From assembly GCF_954871325.1 (NCBI RefSeq), contig NC_088775.1:82437561-82501560 (forward strand): 64,000 bases of DNA, read 5' to 3'. The notes beneath the pieces were generated by a model. That model worked only from the letters and a program-made list of their open reading frames with translations, did not search any database and was not told where the DNA came from. Position 1 is the stretch's first letter. Each line of letters opens with the position of its first letter. The stretch is from Gordionus sp. m RMFG-2023. Taxonomy: Eukaryota; Nematomorpha; Gordioida; Chordodea; Parachordodidae. This document shows, in pieces, positions 23,375 to 37,000 of this stretch. A program made the translations under genes and the position numbers.

Positions 23375-26111
23375 TATAATTGGGAAACTGCAAATATATT
23401 TATTGGCTCATTAAGGAAAAAAAAAGTATGACATAATTTTTGATAACTACGTCAGTACGGAAGAAAAATTTAAAATTATTGGTATTATTCGAAATAATTT
23501 TTAATTAAGATTTTTTATTATTTAAGATATTCCTTGGGAAACTTATTATTTTTATTTACTTTTTTTTTCATCTATAACTTTTGAAAATTTTAATTTTTGA
23601 ATCGTATATTCGGCGAATCAAATAGAATGTTTTTTTTATACAAAATAGATATATCCATTAATATTTTACACCTCAAATTTTTTTATAATTATTTTTTGAT
23701 ATAAAAAGAATATTGTAAATTGAAACCATTTTTATATTACCTTCTGTTGTAATTATTTAAAAATAATTATATATATATATTTTTTATATTAAATGTCAAT
23801 CATTTTTTTCTGGTTTTATAAAGGATATATTGCTTAGTGCCGCGATTGCGATTTAGCCACGATAAATACAAAATACATTAAATCATAGAGAATTCATAGT
23901 TACGGATCGCGTGACCTGAATCGCAAAAGCTAATCGCCGCGATTTTTTAAAAACACAAATCACTTTGTATTTCTTAGCGTGATTTATTGATTCGTTAAAT
24001 ACTGCCATTGGTTAATTTAGCACAAAATAATCTTAAATTACTCAATATTTCAATTTTTTGAAGATATCAAACCTATGAATCAAGATAATATGATCATTTA
24101 AATTACAAAAGCATTAGATAAGAAAGGAGACACCAGATGTAACAGAGGTGTTAAAGAAGAATTGTTAATATATTTATTTAAGTTGATCTCATTGATATTA
24201 TTATTTAGCTGATCTCATTGATAGTGACAATACATTGAATGATATAATTATTCCCAAAAGTCCTGCATTAATTAAGCTTGGTATTGAGTCTGGCAATTAG
24301 TAATATCTAAAAATACATTATTTATATTGAAGAATCTGTATCTTCTGTTGAATCTCATAGTTCATATTATAAGTCCTAAGAGAAATTTTATTGACAATGA
24401 GGAAAGAATACTAGATACTTAAAATAAATAAACTGAATATAGCATGTCTTATATTGAGGTAAAAATTGGGTAAATGTACAGAAAAATAATTTCACTGATC
24501 AAATATGTGATGTTCTACGCAATTTTGTCTATCTTGTATTAATTTGAAAATATATTATAGTAATTAGGATATAAATTTTGCACTAAAGAAATAAATTGAA
24601 TAAATATTAAACACCTTCCATTATAAATATTTGCATTTTATACAATTATATATCTTTGTTACGATCTTTAAATTTCTAATATTTAAAAAAAATAATTAAA
24701 ATATATAACTTAATAATATTAAATCCGCAAGTTGACGTTTGTTGCTTTTAAATACCTTATTTAAATATAAATAATAATTTTTATAAATTTTTTATCATTC
24801 TATCCGTAAAAAAAAGATGAATGAATGTTTTTATAGAAACTATTTATATAAATATGATTCTAACTAAATGTACCGATATTTTTATCGGATCGGGCCGATA
24901 TTTCATCCATTTCAAAATATCTGTTATAGGTCAATATTATAAAATTTTCCGATCCGATCCAAAAAATGGTGTTTTTAACAAAAATAAAATTTTTTTAAAA
25001 AGTTATATCGATACATTTTTGTTTATTTTTTTATAATAATTAATTAATAAACATTCTGCCATATTGTTATTTTGTTTGCGCATTCTGTTTATAAAAATGT
25101 GATAATCTCTTCAGAATCTGTGTTTAGTGAAGCTGATGATACTGACAGTCCCCATCGCCGCAGGCTAGTTTATGGTAAATTGGAAATTTTGGTATTTCTA
25201 AAAAGAAATCTTCGATATATTAATTTTAAATATTTATTTCGAATTTTATAATATAATTGTTTAACTTATTCTGTAAATATGTAGGTTAGTGTTATTATTA
25301 ATTATATAGTGATTTATCAATAAAAATATTTTATATACTTTTAGAATTGCAAAATTTAAACTATAACTGATCATTATAATATATTTAAATGACATATGTT
25401 ATGGTATAGTTAAATTATAAATGTTATATTAATAAAAAGTATATTAAAATTTAAAACCATTGGTATCTTTACAGAATTCAAATTAGATAATCGGATCGGT
25501 AATCGGCTGAAGGATCAAATAATAATAAAAATTGTAATTAAAGTTTCAATCGATACTTACCTGAGAATGAACTTTTAACCTTTATGATAATTTAGAAAAT
25601 GTTATATTTTTTTCAAAATATATTCATCATTTTCCGGTTATTTGCTATATAAAATACAAGTTTTAAAACTTTAAGGAACATACACTTAAAAAAAATTTAT
25701 ATATTTTTGCACGGATATTATAAAATCTTAATATCTTATTTATGCATAAAAAAATAGTGATTTTGCTTCTTCTATTAGCAATAACTTTTATAAAATTAAA
25801 AAAAAAATATTATACGTACGCAGGAATTTGGTCTGGGGGGGGGGCGGATAATAAAATTTTTTGAGAAATATTATTGTTTTTAAAAATATCATGTATACAT
25901 TTATTAGGACTAATAGCTATTTCTAATACACAATTTTAAATTAATGTGAATTATAAAAAAATTATATGTAAAGAATCACTTAAATGACCCAAAATAGAAA
26001 TTTTTATTTTTTGAGCTTTAAAATTTATATATAAAGTATAAAAAATTTAAATGTTAGAAATATAAATTAATACACAAAAAGCTTAGGGAATAATTGTATT
26101 ATGTTATATAT
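23375..26111. other. Transposon-derived stretch, no confident gene
   Basis: About 23835-23945 shows inverted GCCGCGATTGCGATTTAGC-like ends, and about 24870-24960 shows inverted ATCGGATCGGGCCGAT motifs. A small exon-like frame, SVFSEADDTDSPHRRRLVY, lies at about 25105-25172 followed by GTAAAT. None could be joined into a gene. Confidence 0.35.
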
Positions 26112-27540
26112 TTACAATGTAAAATCCAATCTTCGTTGGGATTGAGCTATTTTTTCAATTATCTCATCCTTGCTTGTTGTCAAATGCCTATGAATATTCA
26201 AAAGATCCAAACCTTTCAATCTACTTTCAAAAGTTGTACTTCTTGGTATGTTTTTCAGAGACCTGCAGGCTCGGCCCTCGGGCCGGACCGTATTGCCGTG
26301 TCCGAAATTTAAAAAAAACACCAGGGCTGAGCCTGAATTTTTTAAAAAAAAATCTAGGCCGGGCCTGAAAATTTTTTTAAAAAAATATCCGGGCCGGACT
26401 GTGTATTTTAAAACAGCCTATATTTGAAATCGTTATTATTAGCTATAAAAATCAAAAATAAATAGAATTTATTTTTAAAAAATCCGGGTCGGGCCTGAAA
26501 ATTTTATTTTAAAAAAGGCCGGGTCGGGCCTGAAAATTGAGCTTAGCCGTAAAAATCTTTAAAAAAATCAGGGTCGGGCCTGAAAATTTTATTTTAAAAA
26601 AGGCCGGGTCGGGCCTGAAAATTGAGCTTAGCCGTAAAAATCTTTAAAAAAATCCGGGTCGTGCCCTGCAAATGGTACCTCTGCAGGGCTCTGTTATTCT
26701 TCTTGAAAAAGAGAATGTTCTCTCATTAGTTTACTATTGGGAAGAGTTGCTAAAACCTTTTTAATACATTAGGAATATAATCTAAAATGTGTTTGAAATA
26801 ATGCAGAGCATCCATAGCATTTTTTGGGACTGTATCAACCATAGTTAATCTTATAAACATAGTTATTCAGTTAATAAGGCATCATAAGATACTTTAACAT
26901 CTTCATGATAAAAATCCAACAAATATTTTTTTTCTATCACCATCTGAAAAAGGTTGGAAAGGCTTTTATGAAAATAATATTTGCAGATTGGTAAGTGCTG
27001 CATAATGAATTAAAAACCATTCATTTATTTGGTTTAATTTGTATCTAAGATATACTCTTCTACTGATCCTATATTAATGTTTTAACTATGAGCTTGCCTT
27101 GCTGCAAGTCGAGTGAGACAAATATTAAACACGTAGAGCTCTGCTTTTGACTTAATAACATATAAAATATGAAATTCTTCATAAACATTAGCCCTAATTT
27201 CCTTGAAATCTAATAAAATGCTCTCCGCTATTCTCATCTTCTTAATCAAGTCATCATGTTTTTGAAAAGTAATACATAAAATAAATTTATTAGAAAAGTA
27301 AAAATAACATGTGATCAAATTATTAACGAAATTAAAATGAGAAAGAAAGAAAGAAAGAATGAGAAAAAAAATTTGGAATAAGCATTGAATCCAATAATTT
27401 TCTTGCTTCTAAGGAAAAATTTCTTTCAGGCCATTGTGATATGTCAGTAATAGCAAATAATCGGCTCTTCTAACTCCATAAAAGCTGTTACTGCTTGATG
27501 GCGGAGACTCTATCTCGTAGGACAAGGTTGCAATTTCTTT
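26112..27540 (-). pseudogene. Relic of a hAT (ZBED-like) transposase, interrupted by a MITE
   Basis: On the minus strand, 26112-26240 encodes a typical C terminus (ESRLKGLDLLNIHRH, then KDEIIEKIAQSQRRLDF). 27082-27318 encodes an upstream helical part (KMRIAESILLDFKEIRANVY). 27400-27540 keeps short traces of the region before it. It is unrelated in detail to the hATs at 9771 and 22631. Frames are broken in several places. Confidence 0.5.
26256..26693. mobile_element. GC-rich MITE with internal tandem duplication
   Basis: The ends CAGAGACCTGCAGGCTCGG and the inverse CCTGCAAATGGTACCTCTG enclose repeated GGGTCGGGCCTGAAAATTTT units. An 88-bp block (about 26478-26565) is duplicated head to tail (about 26566-26652). 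It splits the hAT transposase relic. A shorter relative is at 8964-9150. No clean target duplication was found. Confidence 0.6.
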
Positions 27541-28675
27541 CTCTCTGTTGGACAATTTCAGAATAATTATTATTTGACTAGAAATTTAAAAATGGTAGAT
27601 AAATATTACGCCACTAAAAATTTGAAAATAATAAGATAATATTACGCCGGAGAACTTTAAATCGAAATTAATTGATAAACTTAGTGATGAATGTGATAAT
27701 AAATGTAATTAAATATATATTTAATATGAGATAGGAATAAATATTAACAAATATAAATTAATATAGTACTGTGTAAATTTAATTCAAAACATTTCCATAT
27801 TTATTAATTTATTTGAAAATAAAATTATTTGACTTGTAAAAAGTTGTTAAAATAACATATTTATATATTCTTATCAATTTTTACAAGTTAAAATTCTTAT
27901 TTACAAACGAATTAAAAAATTTTGAAATGTTTTAAATTAAATCTGCACAACACTCTAAACAAAAATATTTTTGAAAAATATATCTGGCCTCTGCATTTTT
28001 TGGCTTGGGGGGGGGGATTTGTCCCCCTGCTGCGTACGCCAATGAGCTCCTCAAAATTTTCTGAAAATATGCAAGATGTGTTTCAAATAAGTTGGGAATT
28101 TTCTACTTAGTACATATATAACGAGGGCTCTGATGGATTTATAGCATGATTGGAAAAAATTAATTACAATTGACTAGACCCCATTGATTAAACATAATTC
28201 TGCATAAATAACATATATTTACCGGGAAAGCGTATTTTAGTCAAATAATTTTCTTTTGGTAATTAAAATTTTTTTAAAAAAAAATGAATACTACTATTTT
28301 CTGAATTTCCTCGAAGAGCTACTGCATTAAAAATACTATACTGAGAGCTCGAATTTAAGTGAAATTTTTTCTCGATAATTAAATATAATTTTTAAATAAA
28401 TAAATATTACCATTTTCTAAATCTTCTCGAAGAGCTAAACACGATTTTGCATTCATTTTTATAAATAGTGTATATTTACCGAGAGCGCGAAGTAGCGTAT
28501 ATTTTAGTCTAAAATTTTTTTTAAAAAGAATTAATACTACCAATTTCTGAATCTAAAAATAGGGTAAATTTACCGACAGCACATAATTTAGTCTAAAAAA
28601 ATTTTTCAAAAGCCAATTAAGTTAGAAAATATTTTAAAATTTAATATTAACATTTTCTGATCCTTTTAATGAGCT
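27541..28675. other. AT-rich stretch without genes
   Basis: It contains a G-run followed by CTGCGTACGCC at 28005-28045, a motif common at degraded transposon ends. There are also two or three diverged direct repeats (about 28200-28600) carrying CGAAGAGCTA and ACCGAGAGCG. No coding signal. Confidence 0.35.
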
Positions 28676-29637
28676 ATATAGTTGTTAAAGCTCCTTTTTA
28701 AAAGTGGCTAGCTCCTGCTCCTATTTTCTCAAAAAGAGCTAGCTTCCGCTAAAAGTAATGAAGGGCACATCCATACCTGCTCCTTTGAATTTTTTTAAGA
28801 AAGTACACTAAACAAAATCATATTCTTTATCAAAAAAGTTTTATTTATATAAAATGATATAGATATATCAAATCATTTATAATCTCTATAGTTGCTTTTA
28901 AAAGCAATAAGTTTTCTAAATTTGAATCTAACAAATATCCACGTTCCCCTAAAATCTGTTAAACAGGAACACTAGAGGGAAGCGGGGTATTGTATTTTAT
29001 AAAAATATTTTCAATTTATCAAAAATACTAATTTTTTCATTATTTAAAAATATTTGTCAATATATTATCTTCCTGATGATCAATTACGTTTGAATCCAAA
29101 AAAATATTCCAAATAATTATAGGGTTTCTGGGGTTTTCTTAGAAAATCAATTAATTTGTATTTTAGTTCCATATTTTGTGCATTTTTACCCATTCCCAAT
29201 TTAATTTGAATGCAGGATGGATAATAGCCGCAATAATATTTTCATTTTTAGAAACATTTGAAAATCTATAGATAATTTATTTTTTATTTCAATTTATTCT
29301 TCTATCAGGTCTGGACCCATAATTTCAAAAACTATTTTTTATCATATATCTATAAAATGAATATTAATATGATGTACAAGATTTTCCAATTTTAACTGAT
29401 TAGATGAAAAGCCAATATAAAACTCGGCTCAACATTTAAAATTGCATAAATTTAAATAAAATTTCATTTTTATAATTTTAATTAACAAATAAAGATTTAT
29501 TAATATTTTAAAAATAATTTTATTTATACATTAAATTTAAGAGCGGTGATCCCCCAATCCGGCCTTAAAAGGAGCTAGTATCCGCTCGCGATTTTTAAAA
29601 GTATGGGCGCTCCAGAAGCGCCGCTCCTTAACAACGC
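28676..29637 (-). mobile_element. Old hAT relic
   Basis: The ends AGTTGTTAAAGCTCC and GCCGCTCCTTAACAACGCTG are imperfect inverses. Subterminal AGCTAGC/GGAGC motifs occur at both ends. Around 28890-29010 the minus strand still spells a decayed hAT dimerisation motif (NTPLPSSVPV). No target duplication remains. Confidence 0.5.
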
Positions 29638-31023
29638 TGGTTATATCTGATTCTGCGTTCATGTAAAAATTTAAATATCATTGTCACCATTTTTTTTTTA
29701 AATTAAAAAAAAACATTTTCTAAATCATCTTAATACGTATATTAACATTATTTTACGCTTTGATAGAGGGGTAAGTCATGCCCGGCAAAAACCTCACAAA
29801 TTACCGAATAAAAGGAAAGATAATTTTTATCAAAAATTTGATAAATCTTTATCGAAACATCTAAAAATAAATTCTGTAATAATTTAAAAAAATAGCTACG
29901 TTTTAATTTTTTTTAAAATTTTTTCAAAAAGAAATAAATATGATATATAAATTTTTAAACAATGTTTGGAAATGATGCAAAAAGTTATATTACTGCGCAC
30001 GCGTATGAAGATCTTTTGTATGAAAGAATTAAGTAACCCAATGATTAAAATTTAAACAAGCAAAAAAAAATATATTTGTGTAAATGCAAATTAGTTTATT
30101 ATATACATTTTTTGTATTTAAGAGTTCCAATATGGCGTCAGATGAAAGATTTTTTAGATATTATTTGATCGATTTTGTTTCTATTTCTAAAATTTATTGT
30201 TACTTGGTGAACATGATGATCAAAAGTTGATTCTTTTACAATAAGAAATTAATTTATAGATTTGATTTGTCTTGAGGTCATAATCTTGATTATCTACAAT
30301 TGATAAAAGCATTAAAAATAATGCTGTAAATGATTTGTGGATATATCTTTAAAAAATTTAACTCCTTATATTTTGCGCGTAATCAAATTAATCTGTAAAA
30401 AAATTAGTTTAATATTTTAAAAAATTAACAAAATAAACTATCATATGAAAAAATGTAAATAAATATAAAAATTTCAAATTTTAGTCAATATTTTTATTTA
30501 TTTTTTCTATAATTTGTCACGTGATAATATTGAGCCAATCAAAACATTTTACTTTTTATTTATTAATTTTTATACATTATACAAATAAATAAACAAACAA
30601 TATGCTTATATGCGTAAAAAAGTTTAACAAAAAAATGAAAAATAAAATATTTTTTTAACTTCGTTCCCTCTCAAAATGATAATATTATTATTTATACAGT
30701 TTTGATATCAATATTCCGATGATTAGATATGGATGAATTTAATTGATGTTAACTATGGAGATTTATATTATTCAAAATATATTTACTAGATTTTAAAGTC
30801 TTCATTCTACTAAGAAATATCATTCTCCCTAAAAAAGTATTATAAATTTATTTTCTGTTTTATTTAAATAAATTGCTTTGCATCTCTAAATATCATTTTA
30901 TCTTATACTTTCTCATTTTTATACAATATATTTAGTCTTAAACATAAATCGCCATTTTACTAAATATTGTTTATAAACCTTATCAAATTTATTTTTAACA
31001 GATTCAATTTATGATTGTTACAC
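29638..31023. other. AT-rich upstream region of the SAP130-like gene
   Basis: No gene seen. TTTTTAACAG at about 30992-31001 looks like a splice acceptor just before the ATG at 31024, so a non-coding first exon probably lies further upstream. Confidence 0.35.
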
Positions 31024-34000
31024 ATGCAACCATCCTCATTAATTTCTCAGGATGATGAATGTTCGCCAGTGCATAATGATTGTAAAAATTTAGAAAATAC
31101 AATTATTCAAAATGGTCAAAATTTTCCCATAAATTATTCATTATGTAATGGACACACTCAAAATAATGATGAAGAATCTAATTATAAGCAATATAATCCT
31201 GACTGCAATAAAGATATTAAATCTTGTATTGCGGCCATAACACATAATTATATTTTGCTACCTGGTCAAGATTCCCACCAATTACCATTATTTAATTTAT
31301 CTGATTTTATAGCAAACAAAATCGAAAAATCATTGCTCCAGAATAATCATACAAATGAACAGGTAACATATAATGATAGTAAAAAATTAGCTCTGGAAAA
31401 CAATTTTGAGAGTTGCAACTTAAAGAATTTAAATAACACAGAATCTCATACTATAAAGAGTAAGTGTAAACCTAAACATTACAATACATTTTTTTTTAAA
31501 TTAATAGATAGGACAAGAATTGAAGAAATAAATGTAATGAACTCCAAAATTGTTGAGGTTTTACCAATTAAAAGACAATTACTAAATAATACAAATATTA
31601 ACAACACCAAATTACCCATTGCTAAGTAATATAAATGATATAAATTAGTAACATAAAATAAAATATAGGTCAACTCCTTTAAATATATTTAATCAAAATT
31701 TAAGGCCACCTACAAAAGTAATTGCAAAAACTATTTTCCCATCCATATCAAAAAATATAGGAGATGTAATTGAGCATCAGATTCTTAAGACTGAATCATT
31801 AGGATCAAATGTCATATCCTCACACTTGGAACATAAAGAAAATCAAATATATAAGACATCATCTCTCAAGTAAATGCCTATTTTTATTATTTTTTTTAAA
31901 AAAACTTAAATAGTTTACATTGTTCAGAAAAATTAGATGAATCAATTATTTTGTCAAAAGATAACGAAACAACAAAAAACTTATTGAAATATCAAAACTT
32001 ATTTTCCCCAATTTCATATCAAAATGAGTGTAAAATTTCAAATAATGATTCTTTTATTAATCACACGAATGATGCAACATCTCAACTATTGTCTCCACAA
32101 AGCAACACAATTCACAATAACATGAATAATAGTATTTCTAACAACTTTACTACAGTCCCTATAAATAATTATACCAATAACAAGTTTAATGTTCTCTCTT
32201 TTACTCGGAAAAACCTTATGACTTCAACACCAATGCTTCAACCAATATCTCAATTGCAAAATGAACTTAGTCAAAGTTACATGGGTGCAAATTATGTAAA
32301 TAATGGTGCACGAATACCTTCACCTGGTATCATAGGCTTGAATGCGAAAGAATTTCAACAATTAATACTGCTTAATAGTCACCATCAATTTCAGAGGCAC
32401 CAACCTGTGCCTCCCACTCATTTTATTAACAATATCATCAACAATAACATTAATAACAATAATTCTACTTCATCGAATATTCATAAAAATAATTTAATAA
32501 ATTTTGTTAATTTAAATCCTATTCAAACTAACACCATCTCTCCTAACTACTGTCCACTATCACAATTTAGTTCCTTCTTCCCATACAATAATGTTCCTGT
32601 TAGCAACAAATGTCAAATAGCCAAAAACAAAACAATAAAAACTACAGCACAATTGAAAAATTTTAACTCAGCGTTTTTAATGCCAGCTGGCAATATAAAT
32701 ATCAATTCTACAAATCGAAACATATCCATGTGGAATACACCCAGCAACACCCAGAATGGGCCTGTTATGATAGGTGCTTCATCAACTATTCTACAACCAA
32801 ATTTTATATCAAATAAGGCTCAATCTCATATTGAATCATCCCTCACGAATGGTAATAACTGTTCAGTAAAATCAGATGCCAATCACCCATATTTTGACTC
32901 CTCAAAATTTTCTTTTATATCAGAGAGTTCAGTACATTCACTGAATAATTCTTCTGGGCAAAATCTACATTTTACTCCTTTAGACAAATGTAAGAAAATT
33001 ATATATTCTATTATATAAATGTCAGGATTAGGATGATATAGTAAAAATTTAAATTATAATAAAAAATTTCTTACTTAACTATTTTTATCCATTAAATAAT
33101 TAAAAATATTAACTTTCTTATTCAAAGCCTATTAATTATTGTTGCCATTTTCTTAAAATGGTTTAATTTAGTAAATTTTATATTAAGATTTTTAGCCTAA
33201 ATAAATATTGCATAATCTCGAGATTTTGCTTATTAATGTCCATATATTTCTGCCATCTATATATAAAATCTCTAGGCTTGTGTAATATTTTTTACTAAAA
33301 TCTTGGTTACCTTTTTTAAAAAATTGAGCTGTTAATCTTTTATAATTATTTTTTCTTTATTTCCAAAAACTTTGAATGCAGTAAACCCAATTCCATTAAT
33401 TAAGCCTGTATCCCAAACTTCTACATTATCGTGCATGCATTCATCTCACAAGGCCCTCTCTTTCCACAATAACCAAATGGGGAACAATCCTACAAATTTT
33501 GCCTTTTCTCCTTTAGCCCCACGTTTATTACCTTTTGTACCAAATTCTCAAGGATATTCCACTGCTTCTCAAAATTATTCTACTTTACCACATCTCAACT
33601 ACTCGCATGGCAACAATTTAAATCTGACATCCCATTTGATATTATCTCCCTTGGGGCGGAAAAAGCAACCCAGAAAACAGAATCTAAACTTAGCTGCCTT
33701 AAATAAAAGGTCTGGATCTGTTGTCGAAATACATGATTCAGAGGAGAGCCCTCTCATTTTTGACAGGTTTTTTAAAATAAATATATAGTGTACACATATA
33801 CATTTATATTCTTTTAATAACTAACCGAAGAAGGTTCATCTGTCTTTATTTTTGGGTTAAGGGAGGCACACGCTAAACACTATGAAAAAGAGATTTGTCA
33901 ACAGGGATTTTTTTTAAAATTTGAAAGTTCAAGGTATCCCCCAAAAAGAAAAAAGATTTAGAAATCCTTGAAATTTAATAATTATTTTCTATAAACTTAG

Positions 34001-37000
34001 AACCTGAGAGTTGTGTAATTCAATACTGTCATTGTTTTTTGTATTGATTTAAGTATTCTAACAAAGGTTTACAACTGCCCAAGCTGTATCAATAATAGTT
34101 TTAACATCATTATTTTACAAGGCATTGTTAACATTAGCAACCTACTGGATAAAACAGAAAATTTTAGAAAATGAATAAACAAAAAATTTTTTTTTAAATA
34201 AATCATTATTTTAAAGAATTTTTAAATCTTTTTTTAAATAAATCATAATTATAAAGAATTTAGTACACATATTATCCTATTGAAATAAAGACATTAGATA
34301 TTTAATAAGTCATATTACTAGTATTAGCTATTTGAAAACAACAACACTGAGACTGTGATCCAAACAAATATGCCTTTCCAATACATAGGTTAAATTGATA
34401 GGAAAAAAAGTTATATTTTGTATGAAATATTGATGAAACATAATAATTAAGGACAGCTCTTTACAAATTAATGCACTATATTCTTCTTTTATATGTCAAG
34501 TTTTGTGTAATTAACAAAGATTGAATTTTAAACAATTTTTTTTATAAAAAGGACGTTAAATTTGGCAGACATTTTTTTTAGAATTTTTGTAAATATTATA
34601 TTTAAAAGAGATCAAAATTTTTTATGAAATCTGATTAAAATGTTAGATGTTTGGGAATCTTTTTTAAAAAAATAGCAAATTAACTAAGAATTATTTTTTT
34701 TACAATAGACATTTAAAAAAAAACAATTATTGGGAAAAAATTTTGGAAATTTATTTGTCATTTGATTACTGACTATCTCGATTTTGATTTTACTGGTCTG
34801 ATGTTGCAAAAAATATGAATATCTCTTAATATGTTTAGCTTTTTTAGTGATTAATATTTTTATTCTTCCTCTGAAAGATGACTATTTTGGGTGGGATGCT
34901 TCCTCTCCAGGACAAAAACGCGTCCTCTCTTAGGATAGACGTTTCATCGAATTTTCAGTTATACATAAAAGATTCAATTAATACAAATGTATTCTCTCAC
35001 TTCAATTTTATTTTATATATTTTTTCCCCTCTTGGGAACTTTAGCAACAAAAATTGCTTTGATACCTTATACATTGACGATAACACTGATCACATCGGTA
35101 AAAAATCTTTGGCTCGCAACAACTCACAACATAGCGGCAAGTACAATCCGTCTGCTTTCCCCAAAATCGATGATTCGAGGTATAAAAGATTTAAATCTTC
35201 TTACGGGGCAGTGAATAGTTCTTTCAACGAGATAACCATGTCCGCAGACTCTAAAGTTATCAAAATGACGGGCAAAAAATATCGTAAAAACTTACTTTCA
35301 ATGACCTCTTCCGAATCGATCGATAGTTTTAACCTCAAACGTGCCAAGGCCGGTCTTAAATGTTCGGTACATGAAAATATGGATAATTTTATGATGGGCA
35401 AAGGAATGAGTGCCCCACCACTAGATTACAAACGCCCCAAGGCCACTAAAAAGATTAAATCGGAATTGTTTAAAATCGAGCCTACATCCCCTGGTATCAA
35501 GGCATCGACTCCCGTCGGGAAGGAACGCGTTAAAACAATCAAAAACTCTTATTACAACAGGGTGGTTAAACCCCGTCTGTTGGGAGTAAACGGTAAGGAA
35601 AAGGATATGTCAAATGAATCCCCCATCAATCAAAAAAAGAAAAAACGAGGTGAGCTTATCTACCACGAGGGAAAACCACCTCCACCACTAGCTAAAGAAG
35701 GTATTTGTTATAAATTATACATTGTGCTTTCCAAATTGGTTAATAATTTTAGTAATATATCTTGGCCACGTAACATTTGATAAAATTAAGTACGAATTCG
35801 GCGAGAAGATTGGTTGGTTAAATTTCATTAAGCTAGAGCGAGTCATCACTATAGTATGATTATTTATTACTATATTTTTAGCCGTTTAACTTAATTTTTG
35901 GCTGGCTAAAAAATCGGCTAAGCCAAGTTTTTAGCCGAAAACCATCACGTTGGCTTTGGGGTTTTTCTTAAAAAGATAACAGCTCAAATTAATATAAATT
36001 AAAATGCCTTAATTTTAACGGATTTTTTCTAGCAACGGCTTTAGATTGAGCCGAATTACTCGACACGTCAATACCTAAATATAGTCATTACATCAAATAT
36101 CTCTTATGTGAAATAATTGCGAATTTTAATTATTGTTTAATATTATAGAGAAACCTTTGCCCATCCCCGGCATCATGGACTCTTGTTCTTATTACGACAA
36201 TTATAGATCGGCAAATTTCAACTCTATTCCTTTCAGCCATTATAACAAGAAGGACGATGTACGTTGTAAAGAATCCATCAACGTTAATCTCGGAGCAAAT
36301 TCAATCGGAACCAATGATATTGCCAACTCGCTTAATGGTCCTGTTAACGTCAGTGACATGAGCGCTCTCGACAAAGCTTTAGTCAACTATTTAGCAACTA
36401 CAAACAACACATCTTCTGCCTCAATCGGTTTTTTAAAATTTATTTAATCAATTTTATTTTAAATCAAAGCCTCTAACTCCATTAAACAGCTCTATTTAGT
36501 CGATTTCAAATTAAGTTTAGCCAAAATAATATTGCACTAAGCTTTTAAATTTCGCTGCTAGATGTCCAAACCTTTTTCTATCTATAATAGAAATCTAGAG
36601 ACTTGCATAATATTTGTTGGCTAAAATACTTTTAAATCTCGCCGTTTAACTAGCACTAAAAGTATCTAAAATAAAAGATAGTCAATTTTTATAAGAATAT
36701 TTTTTTTAATACTTTTTTTTGTAAAATTCTTTTTAAAATTAAAATATTTTAGAAAAAAATGAAAAGGAAACTTGTAAAGATGATCCGATTAATTCTCCTT
36801 ACCCAAATTTCTCATGGAAAATACTGTATCTCGTTTCTCAATTGGACAAAATAGTAAAAACCCATTTTTTTAAAATTTTTTAAAATTAATTTTTCCTAAA
36901 TTGCAGCTTACCGCCAGCATAAATCATCTCAATTTTTTGAGAACATACAAAGAAGATTTGTACTCCCAAAAAATATCACTCAAAGTATCCTCCTCTTACA

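Noticed and set aside
34878-34933. ATG-led start of the large frame at 34878 as a separate gene start, and the overlapping reading DDYFGWDASSPGQKR
   Set aside because: The acceptor at 34932-34933 joins the upstream exon ending at 33933 in phase, while the other readings run into stops or do not join; kept only as a doubt on that junction.
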